Of a stretch of 64,000 nt of DNA, positions 26,880 to 35,789 are shown piece by piece (position 1 is the first letter of the stretch; every line of letters begins with the position of its first letter). Below the pieces are notes generated by a model that worked only from the letters and a program-made list of their open reading frames with translations, made no database searches and was not told the DNA's origin. The position numbers were made by a program, and so were the translations under genes. Origin of the DNA: Flavobacterium foetidum (GTDB lineage: Bacteria > Bacteroidota > Bacteroidia > Flavobacteriales > Flavobacteriaceae); the NCBI RefSeq assembly GCF_004634245.1, contig NZ_SJTF01000001.1, positions 484,329 to 548,328 on the forward strand, written 5' to 3'.

Positions 26880-27986
26880 TTATTCTAAAACCAATTCTGC
26901 TAAAGCTTCTTTGCTGAAACCTTTTAATTCATCCGTTTTTCCAGCCTTGATTTTAGCCACCCAATTTGGGTCAGACAAGAGAGGTCTTCCAACAGCAACC
27001 AGATCAAAATCGCCTCTGTCGAAACGTCTGTTCAATTCTTCTAAAGAAGTTGGCTGTGAACTTTCTCCAGCAAACGCACCAAAGAAATCGCCAGAAAGTC
27101 CTACAGAACCTACTGTAATAGTTGGCGCTCCGGTTACTTTTTTGGCCCATCCGGCAAAGTTTAAATCAGAATCCTCAAATTCAGGTTCCCAGAAACGGCG
27201 TTGCGAAGCGTGTATAATATCCACACCAGCATCAACAAGAGGAGTGAGCCAAGCTTCTAATTCTTGCGGATTTTTAGCCAGTTTATAGTTGTAATCAGAA
27301 GGTTTGAATTGAGAAAAACGCATAATTACAGCAAAATCACTTCCAACTTGTTTTCTGATTTCTTTTATTACCTCAATAGCAAAGCGATTGCGTTCAGGCA
27401 ATGTTTTGCCGCCATAAACATCTTCACGTAAATTAGTTTCAGCTCTAAAGAATTGGTCAATTAGATAACCGTGAGCACCATGAATTTCGATGGTGTCAAA
27501 ACCTAATCTTTTCGCATCAGCGGCAGCTTTACCAAAAGCGAGAATAGTATCTTCGATATCTTTTTCAGTCATGGCTACACCGTTTCTAAAATCAGGACGG
27601 TTTAATCCAGAAGGTCCTTCGAATGGAACCGGCGGCACCCATCCAGAATGGTGATTATCCATAATTCCCATATGCCAGATCTGCGGCCCCATTTTTCCGC
27701 CAGCAGCGTGAACTTCGTCAATTACTTTTTGCCAGCCATTTAGCGCTAAATCCCCGTAAAAATGAGGGACATTAGCATCATTAGAAGAAGATTTCCTGTC
27801 GATAACAGTTCCTTCAGACAAAATTAATCCAACTTCGCCTTCAGCTCTTTTTTGGTAGTAAGCTGCGACTTCATCCGTTGGAACTCCGTTTGGAGAAAAA
27901 GAGCGCGTCATTGGCGCCATTACGATTCGGTTTTTCAGATTTAACGATTTTAGGTTAAATTCAGAAAATAGGTTGTTTGTACTCAT
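26880..27986 (-). CDS. Old Yellow Enzyme-family flavin oxidoreductase (alkene reductase)
   Basis: The 368-residue FMN enzyme has the OYE barrel: NRIVMAPMTRSFSPNG at the first strand, LILSEGTVIDRKSS, the substrate pair in DTIEIHGAHGYLIDQFF, and the FMN phosphate site near VAVGRPLLSDPNW. Such enzymes reduce electrophilic alkenes, nitro compounds or quinones with NAD(P)H. It starts 7 nt after the stop of an ArsR-type repressor, so the two form an operon probably induced by reactive electrophiles, similar in logic to NemR-NemA. Confidence 0.92.
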   Translation of the reverse strand: MSTNNLFSEFNLKSLNLKNRIVMAPMTRSFSPNGVPTDEVAAYYQKRAEGEVGLILSEGTVIDRKSSSNDANVPHFYGDLALNGWQKVIDEVHAAGGKMGPQIWHMGIMDNHHSGWVPPVPFEGPSGLNRPDFRNGVAMTEKDIEDTILAFGKAAADAKRLGFDTIEIHGAHGYLIDQFFRAETNLREDVYGGKTLPERNRFAIEVIKEIRKQVGSDFAVIMRFSQFKPSDYNYKLAKNPQELEAWLTPLVDAGVDIIHASQRRFWEPEFEDSDLNFAGWAKKVTGAPTITVGSVGLSGDFFGAFAGESSQPTSLEELNRRFDRGDFDLVAVGRPLLSDPNWVAKIKAGKTDELKGFSKEALAELVLE

Positions 27987-27993
27987 AGTAATT

Positions 27994-28296
27994 TTACAAA
28001 TTAGATTGAATTAATTTACTAAGTGCTTCAAAGGCACCTTCGTTGCGTTTATAGTAAGTCCATTGCCCAACACGTTTGGCTTCTATAAAACCAGCGCGTT
28101 GTAAAATAGACAAATATTCAGATACTGTAGATTGCGTCAAGCCAGCTTTGGCTTGAATCTGCCCAACGCAGACACCATGCTCAAATCCGCCATGTTCTAA
28201 CTGTCCCGGAAAATTAAGTTCGGGTTCCTTAAGCCATTCCAACATTTGAAGTCTGGCTTTATTAGAAAGAGCTTTAAAAATTTCTATCGTTTCCAT
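27994..28296 (-). CDS. ArsR-family repressor
   Basis: The 100-residue winged-helix protein begins METIEIFKALSNKARLQMLEWL, the usual ArsR opening, and has the recognition helix region LTQSTVSEYLSILQRAGFIEAKR. It has one cysteine, in HGVCVGQIQ, and no paired metal-site cysteines, so sensing by thiol modification is more likely than classical metal binding. It heads the operon with the flavin reductase. An inverted repeat over its own -7 box suggests autorepression. Confidence 0.9.
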   Translation of the reverse strand: METIEIFKALSNKARLQMLEWLKEPELNFPGQLEHGGFEHGVCVGQIQAKAGLTQSTVSEYLSILQRAGFIEAKRVGQWTYYKRNEGAFEALSKLIQSNL

Positions 28297-28300
28297 GAAA

Positions 28301-28327
28301 CAAATATATCGACTTTTCCCGATATAT
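28301..28327 (-). promoter_or_regulatory. ArsR promoter with overlapping inverted-repeat operator
   Basis: ATATATCG (28304-28311) and CGATATAT (28320-28327) form an inverted repeat with an 8-nt spacer. On the minus strand the -7 box TATATTTG (28308-28301) overlaps the proximal arm and ends 4 nt before the ATG at 28296. Binding there would block initiation. The transcript should be leaderless. Confidence 0.6.
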
Positions 28328-28401
28328 CAATTAAGTGAAAAATATTTAGCATAATTTTAGGATTGGAAGTTCGGAAACTAGCTCTTTTCGGATAGAAAAT
28401 T

Positions 28402-28409
28402 TATATTTG
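28402..28409 (+). promoter_or_regulatory. -7 box before the TlpA-like gene
   Basis: TATATTTG matches TAnnTTTG, 67 nt before the ATG at 28477. Confidence 0.5.
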
Positions 28410-28476
28410 CCTATAGAATAATCTCGCAAATAGTGTGCTGATTATAAGATTGAACCCCAAATAAATAAACTTAACT

Positions 28477-28971
28477 ATGAAAAAAACTTTACTAATCGCG
28501 GCGTTTCTATGCTGTGTGGTTACCAGTTCTAAAGCACAAGTTGTAGGCGTAGATGTAGGAGATATTGCTCCAGAAATAGATCTTCCAGATGCAAAAGGAG
28601 AAAATACAGCACTTTCTTCGTTGAGAGGCTCTTTGGTTTTGGTTGATTTTTGGGCTTCATGGTGTGGTCCGTGCATCAAAGAGCAGCCATTACTAGTCAA
28701 ACTTCATAGTGCTTATCCAGATAAATTATCAATTTATGGCGTTTCTATGGATACCAAAAAGCCTTTATGGACGGCTGCAATTGCAAAAGGAAAGTTGCCT
28801 TGGACAAATGTAAGCGATTTAAAATATTGGAAATCTCCTGTAGTGAACGATTACATGCTGCAGTCGGTTCCGTTGAATTTTTTGATAGATAAAAACGGAA
28901 TCATTTTAGCCAAAAATATTCATGGAAAAGCTTTAGAAGATAAAATAAACGAGCTTCTAGGGTCGCAATAG
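28477..28971 (+). CDS. TlpA-like thiol-disulfide oxidoreductase
   Basis: The 164-residue exported protein has a signal peptide (MKKTLLIAAFLCCVVTSSKAQ) and a thioredoxin fold of the TlpA/ResA/AhpC-TSA type. The redox site is WCGPC in LVDFWASWCGPCIKEQP, and the cis-proline region is near SVPLNFLIDKNG. It likely reduces or isomerises disulfides in the periplasm, possibly for cytochrome maturation. It is monocistronic. Its closeness to the electrophile-response operon may be chance. Confidence 0.9.
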   Translation: MKKTLLIAAFLCCVVTSSKAQVVGVDVGDIAPEIDLPDAKGENTALSSLRGSLVLVDFWASWCGPCIKEQPLLVKLHSAYPDKLSIYGVSMDTKKPLWTAAIAKGKLPWTNVSDLKYWKSPVVNDYMLQSVPLNFLIDKNGIILAKNIHGKALEDKINELLGSQ

Positions 28972-29116
28972 TTTTCTTAACAGCCAGTAACGCTAGTTAA
29001 GTTATATAAAGCAATTATCTCGCATGGTCGCAGAGTCGCAAAGTTTTAAATTAATTTTCTTTGCGAATCTGTGGTTTTGCGAGATTTTTTAAATTTTGTG
29101 TTTTAGCTAACAGAAA

Positions 29117-29614
29117 TTAAAAAGCTATACCAAACTGAAAACCAACCGTAAATGTTGCGGGATGGTCATTTCCAAAACGTATTGGCAACGGAAGAGCTGC
29201 AAAATAACTGCAATTTTCGCTTTTAATAATGGTTTTGTTGATTACAGGTGTAAAACCATATCTGCCTCCGCTTTCAAAAGCTGCTCTTCCGGCAAAAGTG
29301 TACCCATTTCCCAATGCGACCAGCACCCCAGGATGAAACAGCAGATTGCTAACTTTATCACTGCCACCCTGAACTCTAATATTAGGAACCACTTCAAATG
29401 AAAAACCAATTTTTTGATTTTTCCAAATGTTAATGCCTGTGGGAAAACCAACGGCATAATAATCGCGAAAGTTTACATTGGTTTGTTCATTGCTTATTGT
29501 AGTAATGGGATGCATAATGCCGAAGTACCCTGTAATTTTAGGATAAACAGTTTGAGAATTGATATTGGCCGATAAGGTCAATAAAAGAAATAAGTAAATG
29601 TGCTTAATAGTCAT
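29117..29614 (-). CDS. small outer-membrane beta-barrel-like protein
   Basis: The 165-residue protein starts with a signal peptide (MTIKHIYLFLLLTLSANINSQ) and continues as amphipathic strands with aromatic ends, closing with PATFTVGFQFGIAF, typical of the last strand of an outer-membrane barrel. No known family motif is visible and the function is unknown. It lies downstream of, and in the same orientation as, the ChrB-AraC fusion gene, 62 nt away, so co-expression is possible. Confidence 0.6.
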   Translation of the reverse strand: MTIKHIYLFLLLTLSANINSQTVYPKITGYFGIMHPITTISNEQTNVNFRDYYAVGFPTGINIWKNQKIGFSFEVVPNIRVQGGSDKVSNLLFHPGVLVALGNGYTFAGRAAFESGGRYGFTPVINKTIIKSENCSYFAALPLPIRFGNDHPATFTVGFQFGIAF

Positions 29615-29676
29615 AAATAGTTTGTTTTTTAATCGGAAAACAAAGCTAAGTATGGTTCATTTTGATAAATAGAACA

Positions 29677-30543
29677 CTATTTACCTTTTGTATCTGATTT
29701 ACTTTTTGAAGCGTTTTTTCTGTATGAAGAAGGATTTTTTCCAGTGTGGAGTTTGAAGATTCTTGTAAAGTGGCTTTGGTCTGAAAACCCAGTCATATAG
29801 GCGATTTCCGTTAAGGTAAAAGTAGAATTCTGAATCAGATTTATGGCTTTCTCTATACGTAATTTGCGTACATATTCCCCAAAATTAAGATCTTCAAAAT
29901 ACTTTGAAAATTCTCTGGATAAGTAGGATGGGTTTAGCTCTAAATCATTTGAAATCTTTTTCAGATCAAAAGTAAATTGGGTGTCAATCTGATCTTGTAT
30001 TATTTCTTTTAATTCTTTTACCCAAGAAGGAGTTTTTTTATTGGATTTCTTTTCGGCTAGAAATTTTTTATAAACTTCCTGCAACAGGCTTTCGAAAGGG
30101 CTGTTCTGGAGATGGTTTTGGTTGTACAAATAGGAGGCCCAGCTGTAAAGTGCGTCATAAATTTTCAGACCCGTTTCCAGTAATAAATGATCGTCGGTAA
30201 TGTTATGAGCAAGCCCTGCCGAAATCGCCCAGAGCCCCGCAGCTTCTTTTGCTAGATTATGTTGGTCGGTATCGGCGCCTCTAACAATTTTTGCCATTGT
30301 TAAAACAGCAGGATCAGTGATTTGATGTTTTTTTACAATATAATCAAATGTGCATTCTTCATTGTAATGGCTATATTCTACATTTGGAATGTCAAACGGT
30401 ATGGCGCCAAGTTCTTTTGCTTTGCTAAGTACGTCATCAAATGGAACATACAGGAATTCGGCCTCAGAATCGATAAACTTTTTAATAAGCCATGGGCACG
30501 CAATTCTGTCAATTTTGGGTCTTTCCCGTGTGATCCATTTCAT
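29677..30543 (-). CDS. ChrB C-terminal domain fused to an AraC-type DNA-binding domain
   Basis: Residues 1 to about 150 match the C-terminal domain of the chromate-resistance protein ChrB (KWITRERPKIDRIACPWLIK, the Asp/Glu-rich core near YNEECTFDYIV, MAKIVRGADTD, AAGLWAISAGLAH). Residues about 190-285 form an AraC double helix-turn-helix (LELNPSYLSREFSKYF; LTEIAYMTGFSDQSHFTRIF; GKNPSSYRK). So a metal- or oxyanion-related domain is joined to a DNA-binding module, suggesting a one-component sensor. No chrA transporter is nearby. The preceding gene ends 17 nt upstream and is probably co-transcribed. Confidence 0.85.
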   Translation of the reverse strand: MKWITRERPKIDRIACPWLIKKFIDSEAEFLYVPFDDVLSKAKELGAIPFDIPNVEYSHYNEECTFDYIVKKHQITDPAVLTMAKIVRGADTDQHNLAKEAAGLWAISAGLAHNITDDHLLLETGLKIYDALYSWASYLYNQNHLQNSPFESLLQEVYKKFLAEKKSNKKTPSWVKELKEIIQDQIDTQFTFDLKKISNDLELNPSYLSREFSKYFEDLNFGEYVRKLRIEKAINLIQNSTFTLTEIAYMTGFSDQSHFTRIFKLHTGKNPSSYRKNASKSKSDTKGK

Positions 30544-30560
30544 TTTTTCTTAATTAAGAA

Positions 30561-30950
30561 TTATTCTTGCTCTTGATTTTTGGATACATTTCTCACGCCG
30601 CCAAAATTAGTTTTCATCATTTCTCTAATCTGAAACTGGGTTTTATTTCGTGTAACGCTTTTCCATTCGTCAAAATCAAAAATATGAATTTTGTCCGCAT
30701 ACGGATTGGTTACGAAAAAAAGTCTTGATATAGAGAATTTGTAATATTTTAGTTCATGCGAAATGTGGCGGTCGGGAACCACGATAAGGATTGTGTCCCA
30801 GTCCAGAAAATTCTTCGGAACATCCTCTCTTTCTGTTAATCCAAGAGAATCAAAAAAGGCAACTATCTTTTGATCATTATTCTTGTCGATTTTTTCATCG
30901 ATTCGTTTAATGGTGCTCAGAAGCTTTTTTTCATCTTTAATAACACTCAT
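30561..30950 (-). CDS. hypothetical protein in operon with ChrB-AraC
   Basis: This 129-residue soluble protein is not recognised. It has a lysine-rich helical N terminus (about 1-40), a central alpha/beta stretch (WDTILIVVPDRHISHELKYY, then LFFVTNPYADKIHIFDFDEW) and a charged C terminus. The gene ends 17 nt before the ChrB-AraC start, so a shared transcript is likely and it may be a partner or co-regulated effector. Confidence 0.65.
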   Translation of the reverse strand: MSVIKDEKKLLSTIKRIDEKIDKNNDQKIVAFFDSLGLTEREDVPKNFLDWDTILIVVPDRHISHELKYYKFSISRLFFVTNPYADKIHIFDFDEWKSVTRNKTQFQIREMMKTNFGGVRNVSKNQEQE

Positions 30951-31164
30951 AATACTCTCTGCTTTTTAAATTTTTATATAAAATTACACCAAAAGAAAAT
31001 TATTTTGAAAAGTATAGCCAATAGAATGATTCTAAATTTTACCCCTCATTTTTACCTAATAAAAAAGAGTAATTGCGAACGTTTTGATAAAATACTATTA
31101 ATTTAGAACTGTTATAAAACTTAATTTTATCGTTTTGCACATTCTAACCACTAACCGCTTTTTT

Positions 31165-33981
31165 ATGAAAATAGTATTGCCCAAAGCATTTTTGCTGTTT
31201 CTGATTATTTGTTCTGCGTCATCTTTTGCTCAAAACAAATCAGACAGAGAGCTTATTTTGATTGACAAGGACTGGAGTTTTTCTTTTGGTCATTTATACG
31301 ATACCAAAAAAGATTTAGGACATGCTACGGGCTACTTTTCCTATTTGACCAAAACAGGTTTTGGAGATGGTCCCGCAGCAAAGGATTTTGACGATCGTGC
31401 CTGGAGAAAACTTGATCTTCCTCATGATTGGGCGGTTGAACAGCTTTTTAGCGAAAGCGCCAGTTTTAGTCATGGATTTAAAGCAGCAGGAAAAAATCAT
31501 CCTGAAAAAAGCATCGGTTGGTATCGAAAAAAGATTAGTATCCCAGAATCAGATAACGGAAAGATAATTTCTTTGCAATTCGACGGTGTTTTTAGAAATT
31601 CAAAAGTATTTTTTAACGGCTATTACCTCGGAACAGAACAAAGCGGTTATAATGGTTTTGAATATGATGTAACGGCTTACGTTAATTATGGAGGAGAAAA
31701 TACAATCGTAGTGCGCGTAGACGCTTCGATGGAAGAAGGTTGGTTTTACGAAGGTGCTGGGATTTATAGACATGTTTACTTAAAGAAAACCAACCCCATT
31801 CATGTGGCTGCAAATGGAACGTATGTTACTTCTGAATTAAAAGACGATGATGCAACAATTACAGCAACCGTAGAAATAGCAAATAAAGGAAGGTTTGAAG
31901 GTTCGATTGAAATAATTCAAACAATTTTGGATGATAAAAATAACAAAGTTGCGATTTCTTCTGAAAATAGAAAAGCTCCCGACTTCTATCAAACTATTGC
32001 TTACAGTTCAAAACTGGGTGTCCAAAAACCGATTTTATGGGATGTCGATTCGCCGAATTTATATCAATTGATTACCGAGATAAAAAAGGAAGGAAAAATA
32101 ATTGACAGTTATAAAACTTCTTTCGGGATTAGGACTGTTGCATTTGATCCTGAGAATGGCTTTTTTCTAAACGGAAAACCTTTAAAACTAAAAGGAACTA
32201 ACAATCACCAAGATCATGCAGGAATCGGTACGGCGCTTCCCGATGAAATTCAGTATTACAGAATTAAAAAGCTGAAAGAAATGGGTTCGAATGCCTATCG
32301 ATGTTCGCATCATCCACCAACTCCTGAATTGTTAAAAGCCTGTGATGAATTAGGAATGCTGGTGATCGACGAAACACGTTTAATGGGAATAAACGATTAT
32401 CACTTGAATGATTTGGAAAGAATGATAAAACGAGACCGAAACCATCCGAGTATTTTCTGCTGGTCGGTTGGAAATGAAGAATGGAATATTGAGGGCAATA
32501 TTGTGGGGGAAAGGATTACGAATGTCATGCAGGATTTTGCCAAAACGATTGATCCAACAAGACCTGTAACGGTCGGCATCAGCAGCGGATTTAAAAGCGG
32601 TATTTCGTCTGTAGTTGAAATTATGGGCTATAATTATTTAGGAAACGGTGATATTGATGCGCATCGAAACGAATTTAAGAAACAACCTGGAATGGGAACA
32701 GAAGAAGGTTCGACATTTGCGACTCGTGGCATTTATTTTACTGATGAAACAAAGCATTACCAGAGTGCGTATGACAAGAAACCTCGTCCTACTTTTTACA
32801 GCATTGAAGAAGGTTGGAAATTCTATGCTGAAAGACCTTATTTGGCCGGAATGTTTATCTGGACAGGATTTGATTACCGAGGTGAACCGACTCCGTATGG
32901 ATGGCCTTCGGTAACGTCATATTTCGGAATGATGGATGTGTGCGGTTTTCCGAAAGACAATGTTTTCTATCTCAAATCTTGGTGGGGAAATCAACCCGTT
33001 TTGCACGTATTGCCACACTGGAATTGGAGCGGCATGGAGGGCAAAGAAATTGATGTCTGGACATATTCGAACTGTGATGAAGTGGAACTTTTTCTAAATA
33101 AAAAGAGTCTGGGAAAAAAGAAAATGCAGCAAAACGGACATTTAGAATGGAAAGTGGAATACGCGCCAGGAACTCTCGAAGCAATTGGTTATAAAAACGG
33201 TAAAAAAGTACTTTCAGATATTCAAAAAACAACTGGAAAACCAGAAAACATCAAATTGTCATTAGATAAAGAAAATGTTTTAAAAGGTAATGTTTCTGTT
33301 GTAACGGTTGAAACTACTGATAAAAATAATTTGCACGTTCCAACAGCAAATGACGAAATTACGTTTTCGATAAAAGGAGGAAAAATTCTAGGAGTAGGAA
33401 ATGGTGATCCGACATCATTAGAAAAAGATAAATTTATTGATGACATAACACTTGTTTCCATAAATAATTTTATGGAACAAAAAGGCGCAAATTCGACTTT
33501 GCCACAACAATTAGCACATTATTCAGAAAATGACTGGACGGAAGCTTTTAAAAATCGGGATTATAAAAAACAAGCAGCCTCTTATGTTTATAAAGGAGAA
33601 TTTGAGCTAAGAAATAATTCGGCTTCTAATCTTGTGAGTTTCTTTTACAAAAAAATAGGAGTTGAAACAGTGGTTTTTATAAATGGAAATAAAGTTGAAC
33701 CAAGCAAAGAAGATGTTCAAAAATATATTTTGAATACATCGATTTTAAAAGAAGGTAAAAATACAATCCACATTGCAACAACGCCATTGCAAAAAATAAA
33801 AGACTGGGATGTTATCAACACAGATCCCGGAATTATTCAGGTTATAACTCCAGCAGAATCTTGGAAAAGAAAGCTTTTTAACGGTTATGCCCAAATCATT
33901 ATTCAAAAAGATGATAATGCAAAAGAGGTGATTTTATCCGCTTCCGCGAAAGGATTACGTGCTAACATTTTAAAAAATTAA
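31165..33981 (+). CDS. GH2 beta-galactosidase-type glycoside hydrolase
   Basis: The mature protein is about 930 residues with a signal peptide (MKIVLPKAFLLFLIICSASSFAQ). ATG 31165 is preferred to an in-frame TTG at 31135. GH2 parts are a sugar-binding jelly roll (WSFSFGHLY to DVTAYVNYGGEN), an immunoglobulin-like domain, and a TIM barrel with GTNNHQDHAGIG, RCSHHPPTPELLKACDELG, the acid/base Glu in WSVGNEEWN and a nucleophile Glu around MGTEEGSTF, then C-terminal DUF4982-like sandwiches. Secreted relatives act on beta-galactosides or other beta-linked sugars of plant or algal glycans. An AraC gene follows, but repeats separate them. Confidence 0.9.
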   Translation: MKIVLPKAFLLFLIICSASSFAQNKSDRELILIDKDWSFSFGHLYDTKKDLGHATGYFSYLTKTGFGDGPAAKDFDDRAWRKLDLPHDWAVEQLFSESASFSHGFKAAGKNHPEKSIGWYRKKISIPESDNGKIISLQFDGVFRNSKVFFNGYYLGTEQSGYNGFEYDVTAYVNYGGENTIVVRVDASMEEGWFYEGAGIYRHVYLKKTNPIHVAANGTYVTSELKDDDATITATVEIANKGRFEGSIEIIQTILDDKNNKVAISSENRKAPDFYQTIAYSSKLGVQKPILWDVDSPNLYQLITEIKKEGKIIDSYKTSFGIRTVAFDPENGFFLNGKPLKLKGTNNHQDHAGIGTALPDEIQYYRIKKLKEMGSNAYRCSHHPPTPELLKACDELGMLVIDETRLMGINDYHLNDLERMIKRDRNHPSIFCWSVGNEEWNIEGNIVGERITNVMQDFAKTIDPTRPVTVGISSGFKSGISSVVEIMGYNYLGNGDIDAHRNEFKKQPGMGTEEGSTFATRGIYFTDETKHYQSAYDKKPRPTFYSIEEGWKFYAERPYLAGMFIWTGFDYRGEPTPYGWPSVTSYFGMMDVCGFPKDNVFYLKSWWGNQPVLHVLPHWNWSGMEGKEIDVWTYSNCDEVELFLNKKSLGKKKMQQNGHLEWKVEYAPGTLEAIGYKNGKKVLSDIQKTTGKPENIKLSLDKENVLKGNVSVVTVETTDKNNLHVPTANDEITFSIKGGKILGVGNGDPTSLEKDKFIDDITLVSINNFMEQKGANSTLPQQLAHYSENDWTEAFKNRDYKKQAASYVYKGEFELRNNSASNLVSFFYKKIGVETVVFINGNKVEPSKEDVQKYILNTSILKEGKNTIHIATTPLQKIKDWDVINTDPGIIQVITPAESWKRKLFNGYAQIIIQKDDNAKEVILSASAKGLRANILKN

Positions 33982-34177
33982 ATTAACTGTAAAGTTCGCT
34001 AGGATTTAGGCAAAGCACGCAAAGAGAAATAAAACTTTGTGTCTATGCGTCTCTGCGAGATTCTTCCATAAAGCTAAAAAAAACTTAGCAAACCTTGCGT
34101 AAATCTTTGCGTTCATTGCGGTTAAACCTAAAACCTGAAACTTTAAACCTGAAACAAAAAATATTGTTTGATTTTCA

Positions 34178-34185
34178 TAACTTTG
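34178..34185 (+). promoter_or_regulatory. -7 box directly before the AraC gene
   Basis: TAACTTTG matches TAnnTTTG and ends 4 nt before the ATG at 34190, predicting a leaderless message. Confidence 0.55.
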
Positions 34186-34189
34186 CCAA

Positions 34190-35059
34190 ATGAATAATCA
34201 CACAGAAATACAGAATTGCGATTTCACTTCAGATTTGAAGATGAAGGGTTTTAAAGTTTATCCTATAAATGGAGATTTCACCAAAGTTCCCGTGTACAGT
34301 CGAAGAGATTTTTATAAAATCTGCATCAATACCAGCAAAAGCATAATCCAATACGCAGACCGAGGCATAGAGACAGACGGAACGATTTTGTTTTTCGGGA
34401 ATCCGATTATTCCGTATTCTTGGGAAACTCTTTCTGAAGGATATGAAGGTTATGCGTGCGTTTTTACCGAGGAGTTTTTTAAAACCACAGACCGATCAGA
34501 AACACTAAATGAATCGCCGTTGTTTAAAATAGGAGGAACTCCGATTTTTTCTTTAACAACTGAACAAAAGGTGTTTATAGATTCGTTGTTTCAAAAAATG
34601 ATTGAAGAATATGAAACCGACTATGCTTTCAAAGACGATTTAATGCGCAGTTACGTCAATTTGATTATTCACGAGTCAATGAAAATGCAGCCTTCAGAGA
34701 ACTATTTTAAGCATAGAAATGCTTCTTCAAGAATTACTTCGCTGTTTTTAGAATTGTTAGAAAGACAATTTCCTATTGAAACTAAAAATCAACCCTTAGT
34801 TTTAAAAACACCACAAGATTATGCGCAAAGCCTTTCTGTACATGTGAATCACCTGAATCGTTCGGTGAAAGAAGTTACCGGAAAACCTACAACAGCGCAC
34901 ATTACGGAACGTATCATTAACGAAGCAAAAGCGTTGTTGCAGCATACAGATTGGAGTATTGCGGATATTGGCTATTCACTTGGATTCGAATATCCAAGTT
35001 ACTTCAATAATTATTTCAAGAGACTTACGGGAACGGTTCCCAAATCACTTCGGATGTAA
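34190..35059 (+). CDS. AraC-family transcriptional regulator
   Basis: The 289-residue protein has an N-terminal cupin-like sensing part (about 20-150, with GTILFFGNPIIPYSWETLSEG) and a C-terminal double helix-turn-helix (about 195-289: LSVHVNHLNRSVKEVTGKPT and WSIADIGYSLGFEYPSYFNN, ending FKRLTGTVPKSLR). Next in the same direction are a cupin and a zinc alcohol dehydrogenase, the most likely targets, as this arrangement is common in Bacteroidota. Confidence 0.9.
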   Translation: MNNHTEIQNCDFTSDLKMKGFKVYPINGDFTKVPVYSRRDFYKICINTSKSIIQYADRGIETDGTILFFGNPIIPYSWETLSEGYEGYACVFTEEFFKTTDRSETLNESPLFKIGGTPIFSLTTEQKVFIDSLFQKMIEEYETDYAFKDDLMRSYVNLIIHESMKMQPSENYFKHRNASSRITSLFLELLERQFPIETKNQPLVLKTPQDYAQSLSVHVNHLNRSVKEVTGKPTTAHITERIINEAKALLQHTDWSIADIGYSLGFEYPSYFNNYFKRLTGTVPKSLRM

Positions 35060-35276
35060 TTGTTTCAATTTCTTAATTTTTTGTTTGAATGTTGTTATTT
35101 TCAAGAAGCGTTGTTGCGCTAATTTTGCTTTTGAAATTACAGTATTAATCATTTATCAGTCCTTGATAACTACACAACACTTCATAAAGCGGTTTCTAGC
35201 TCTCTTAATTTAGTTTTCTGATTGTAGCGATATCGTAATTTTTAAATGAATTAAAACTCAAAAAATAGGTAAATTT

Positions 35277-35681
35277 ATGTCAACAAATTATGCAGCCGTT
35301 ATCGAAGAAGGAAAAGTCCCGAATACTTATATGACGGGTGACGTTTCCTATAAAAAACAAACAAGTGATATTCATCCCAAAAACACTTTAATTAAGGAAG
35401 TTACTTTTGAACCTTGCGCAAGAAGTAATTGGCATAGTAATGCAGGTCTTCACATGCTGATTGCAAAAGAAGGAGAAGGTTATTATCAAGAAAGAGGTAG
35501 CGCCGTTAGAAAGCTTAAAAAAGATGATGTAGTAACGATTTTGCCAGGAATAGAACATTGGTACGGTGCTACACCATTCGGGAAATTCTCTTACGTTGCC
35601 ATTATCACAGAAGTAGATAAAGGCCACGGAGTCTGGCTAGAAAAAGTAACCGATGGAGAGTATTTTATTTTAGGTTTTTGA
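35277..35681 (+). CDS. cupin-domain protein
   Basis: A single cupin barrel fills the 134 residues. The first motif is recognisable in NWHSNAGLHMLIAKEGEGYYQERG and the second in LPGIEHWYGATPFGKF, so metal-ligand histidines are present in both. Small stand-alone cupins of this type are often linked with alcohol dehydrogenases and AraC regulators in aldehyde or quinone metabolism. The substrate is unknown. Confidence 0.85.
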   Translation: MSTNYAAVIEEGKVPNTYMTGDVSYKKQTSDIHPKNTLIKEVTFEPCARSNWHSNAGLHMLIAKEGEGYYQERGSAVRKLKKDDVVTILPGIEHWYGATPFGKFSYVAIITEVDKGHGVWLEKVTDGEYFILGF

Positions 35682-35780
35682 GGTTCTAAGGTTCTGAGGT
35701 TCTGAGATTCAAAGGTTCTGAGGTTTTGGAGGTTCTAAGGTTCTGAGATGCAAAGGTTCTGAGGTTCTGAGCTGCTAGAT
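35682..35780. repeat. degenerate octamer array, GGTTCTGA type
   Basis: Directly after the cupin stop, GGTTCTAA, GGTTCTGA, GATTCAAA and similar units repeat with a period of eight for about 90 bp. The same units occur on the other side of the alcohol dehydrogenase gene (37140-37260). No ORF or CRISPR-like spacing is present. Confidence 0.65.
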
Positions 35781-35789
35781 AAAGTTTAC

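Noticed and set aside
26845..27288. Long open frame on the plus strand opposite the flavin reductase gene
   Set aside because: It is a shadow of the strongly supported minus-strand OYE gene and has low-complexity Ser/Pro/Lys composition with no family likeness.
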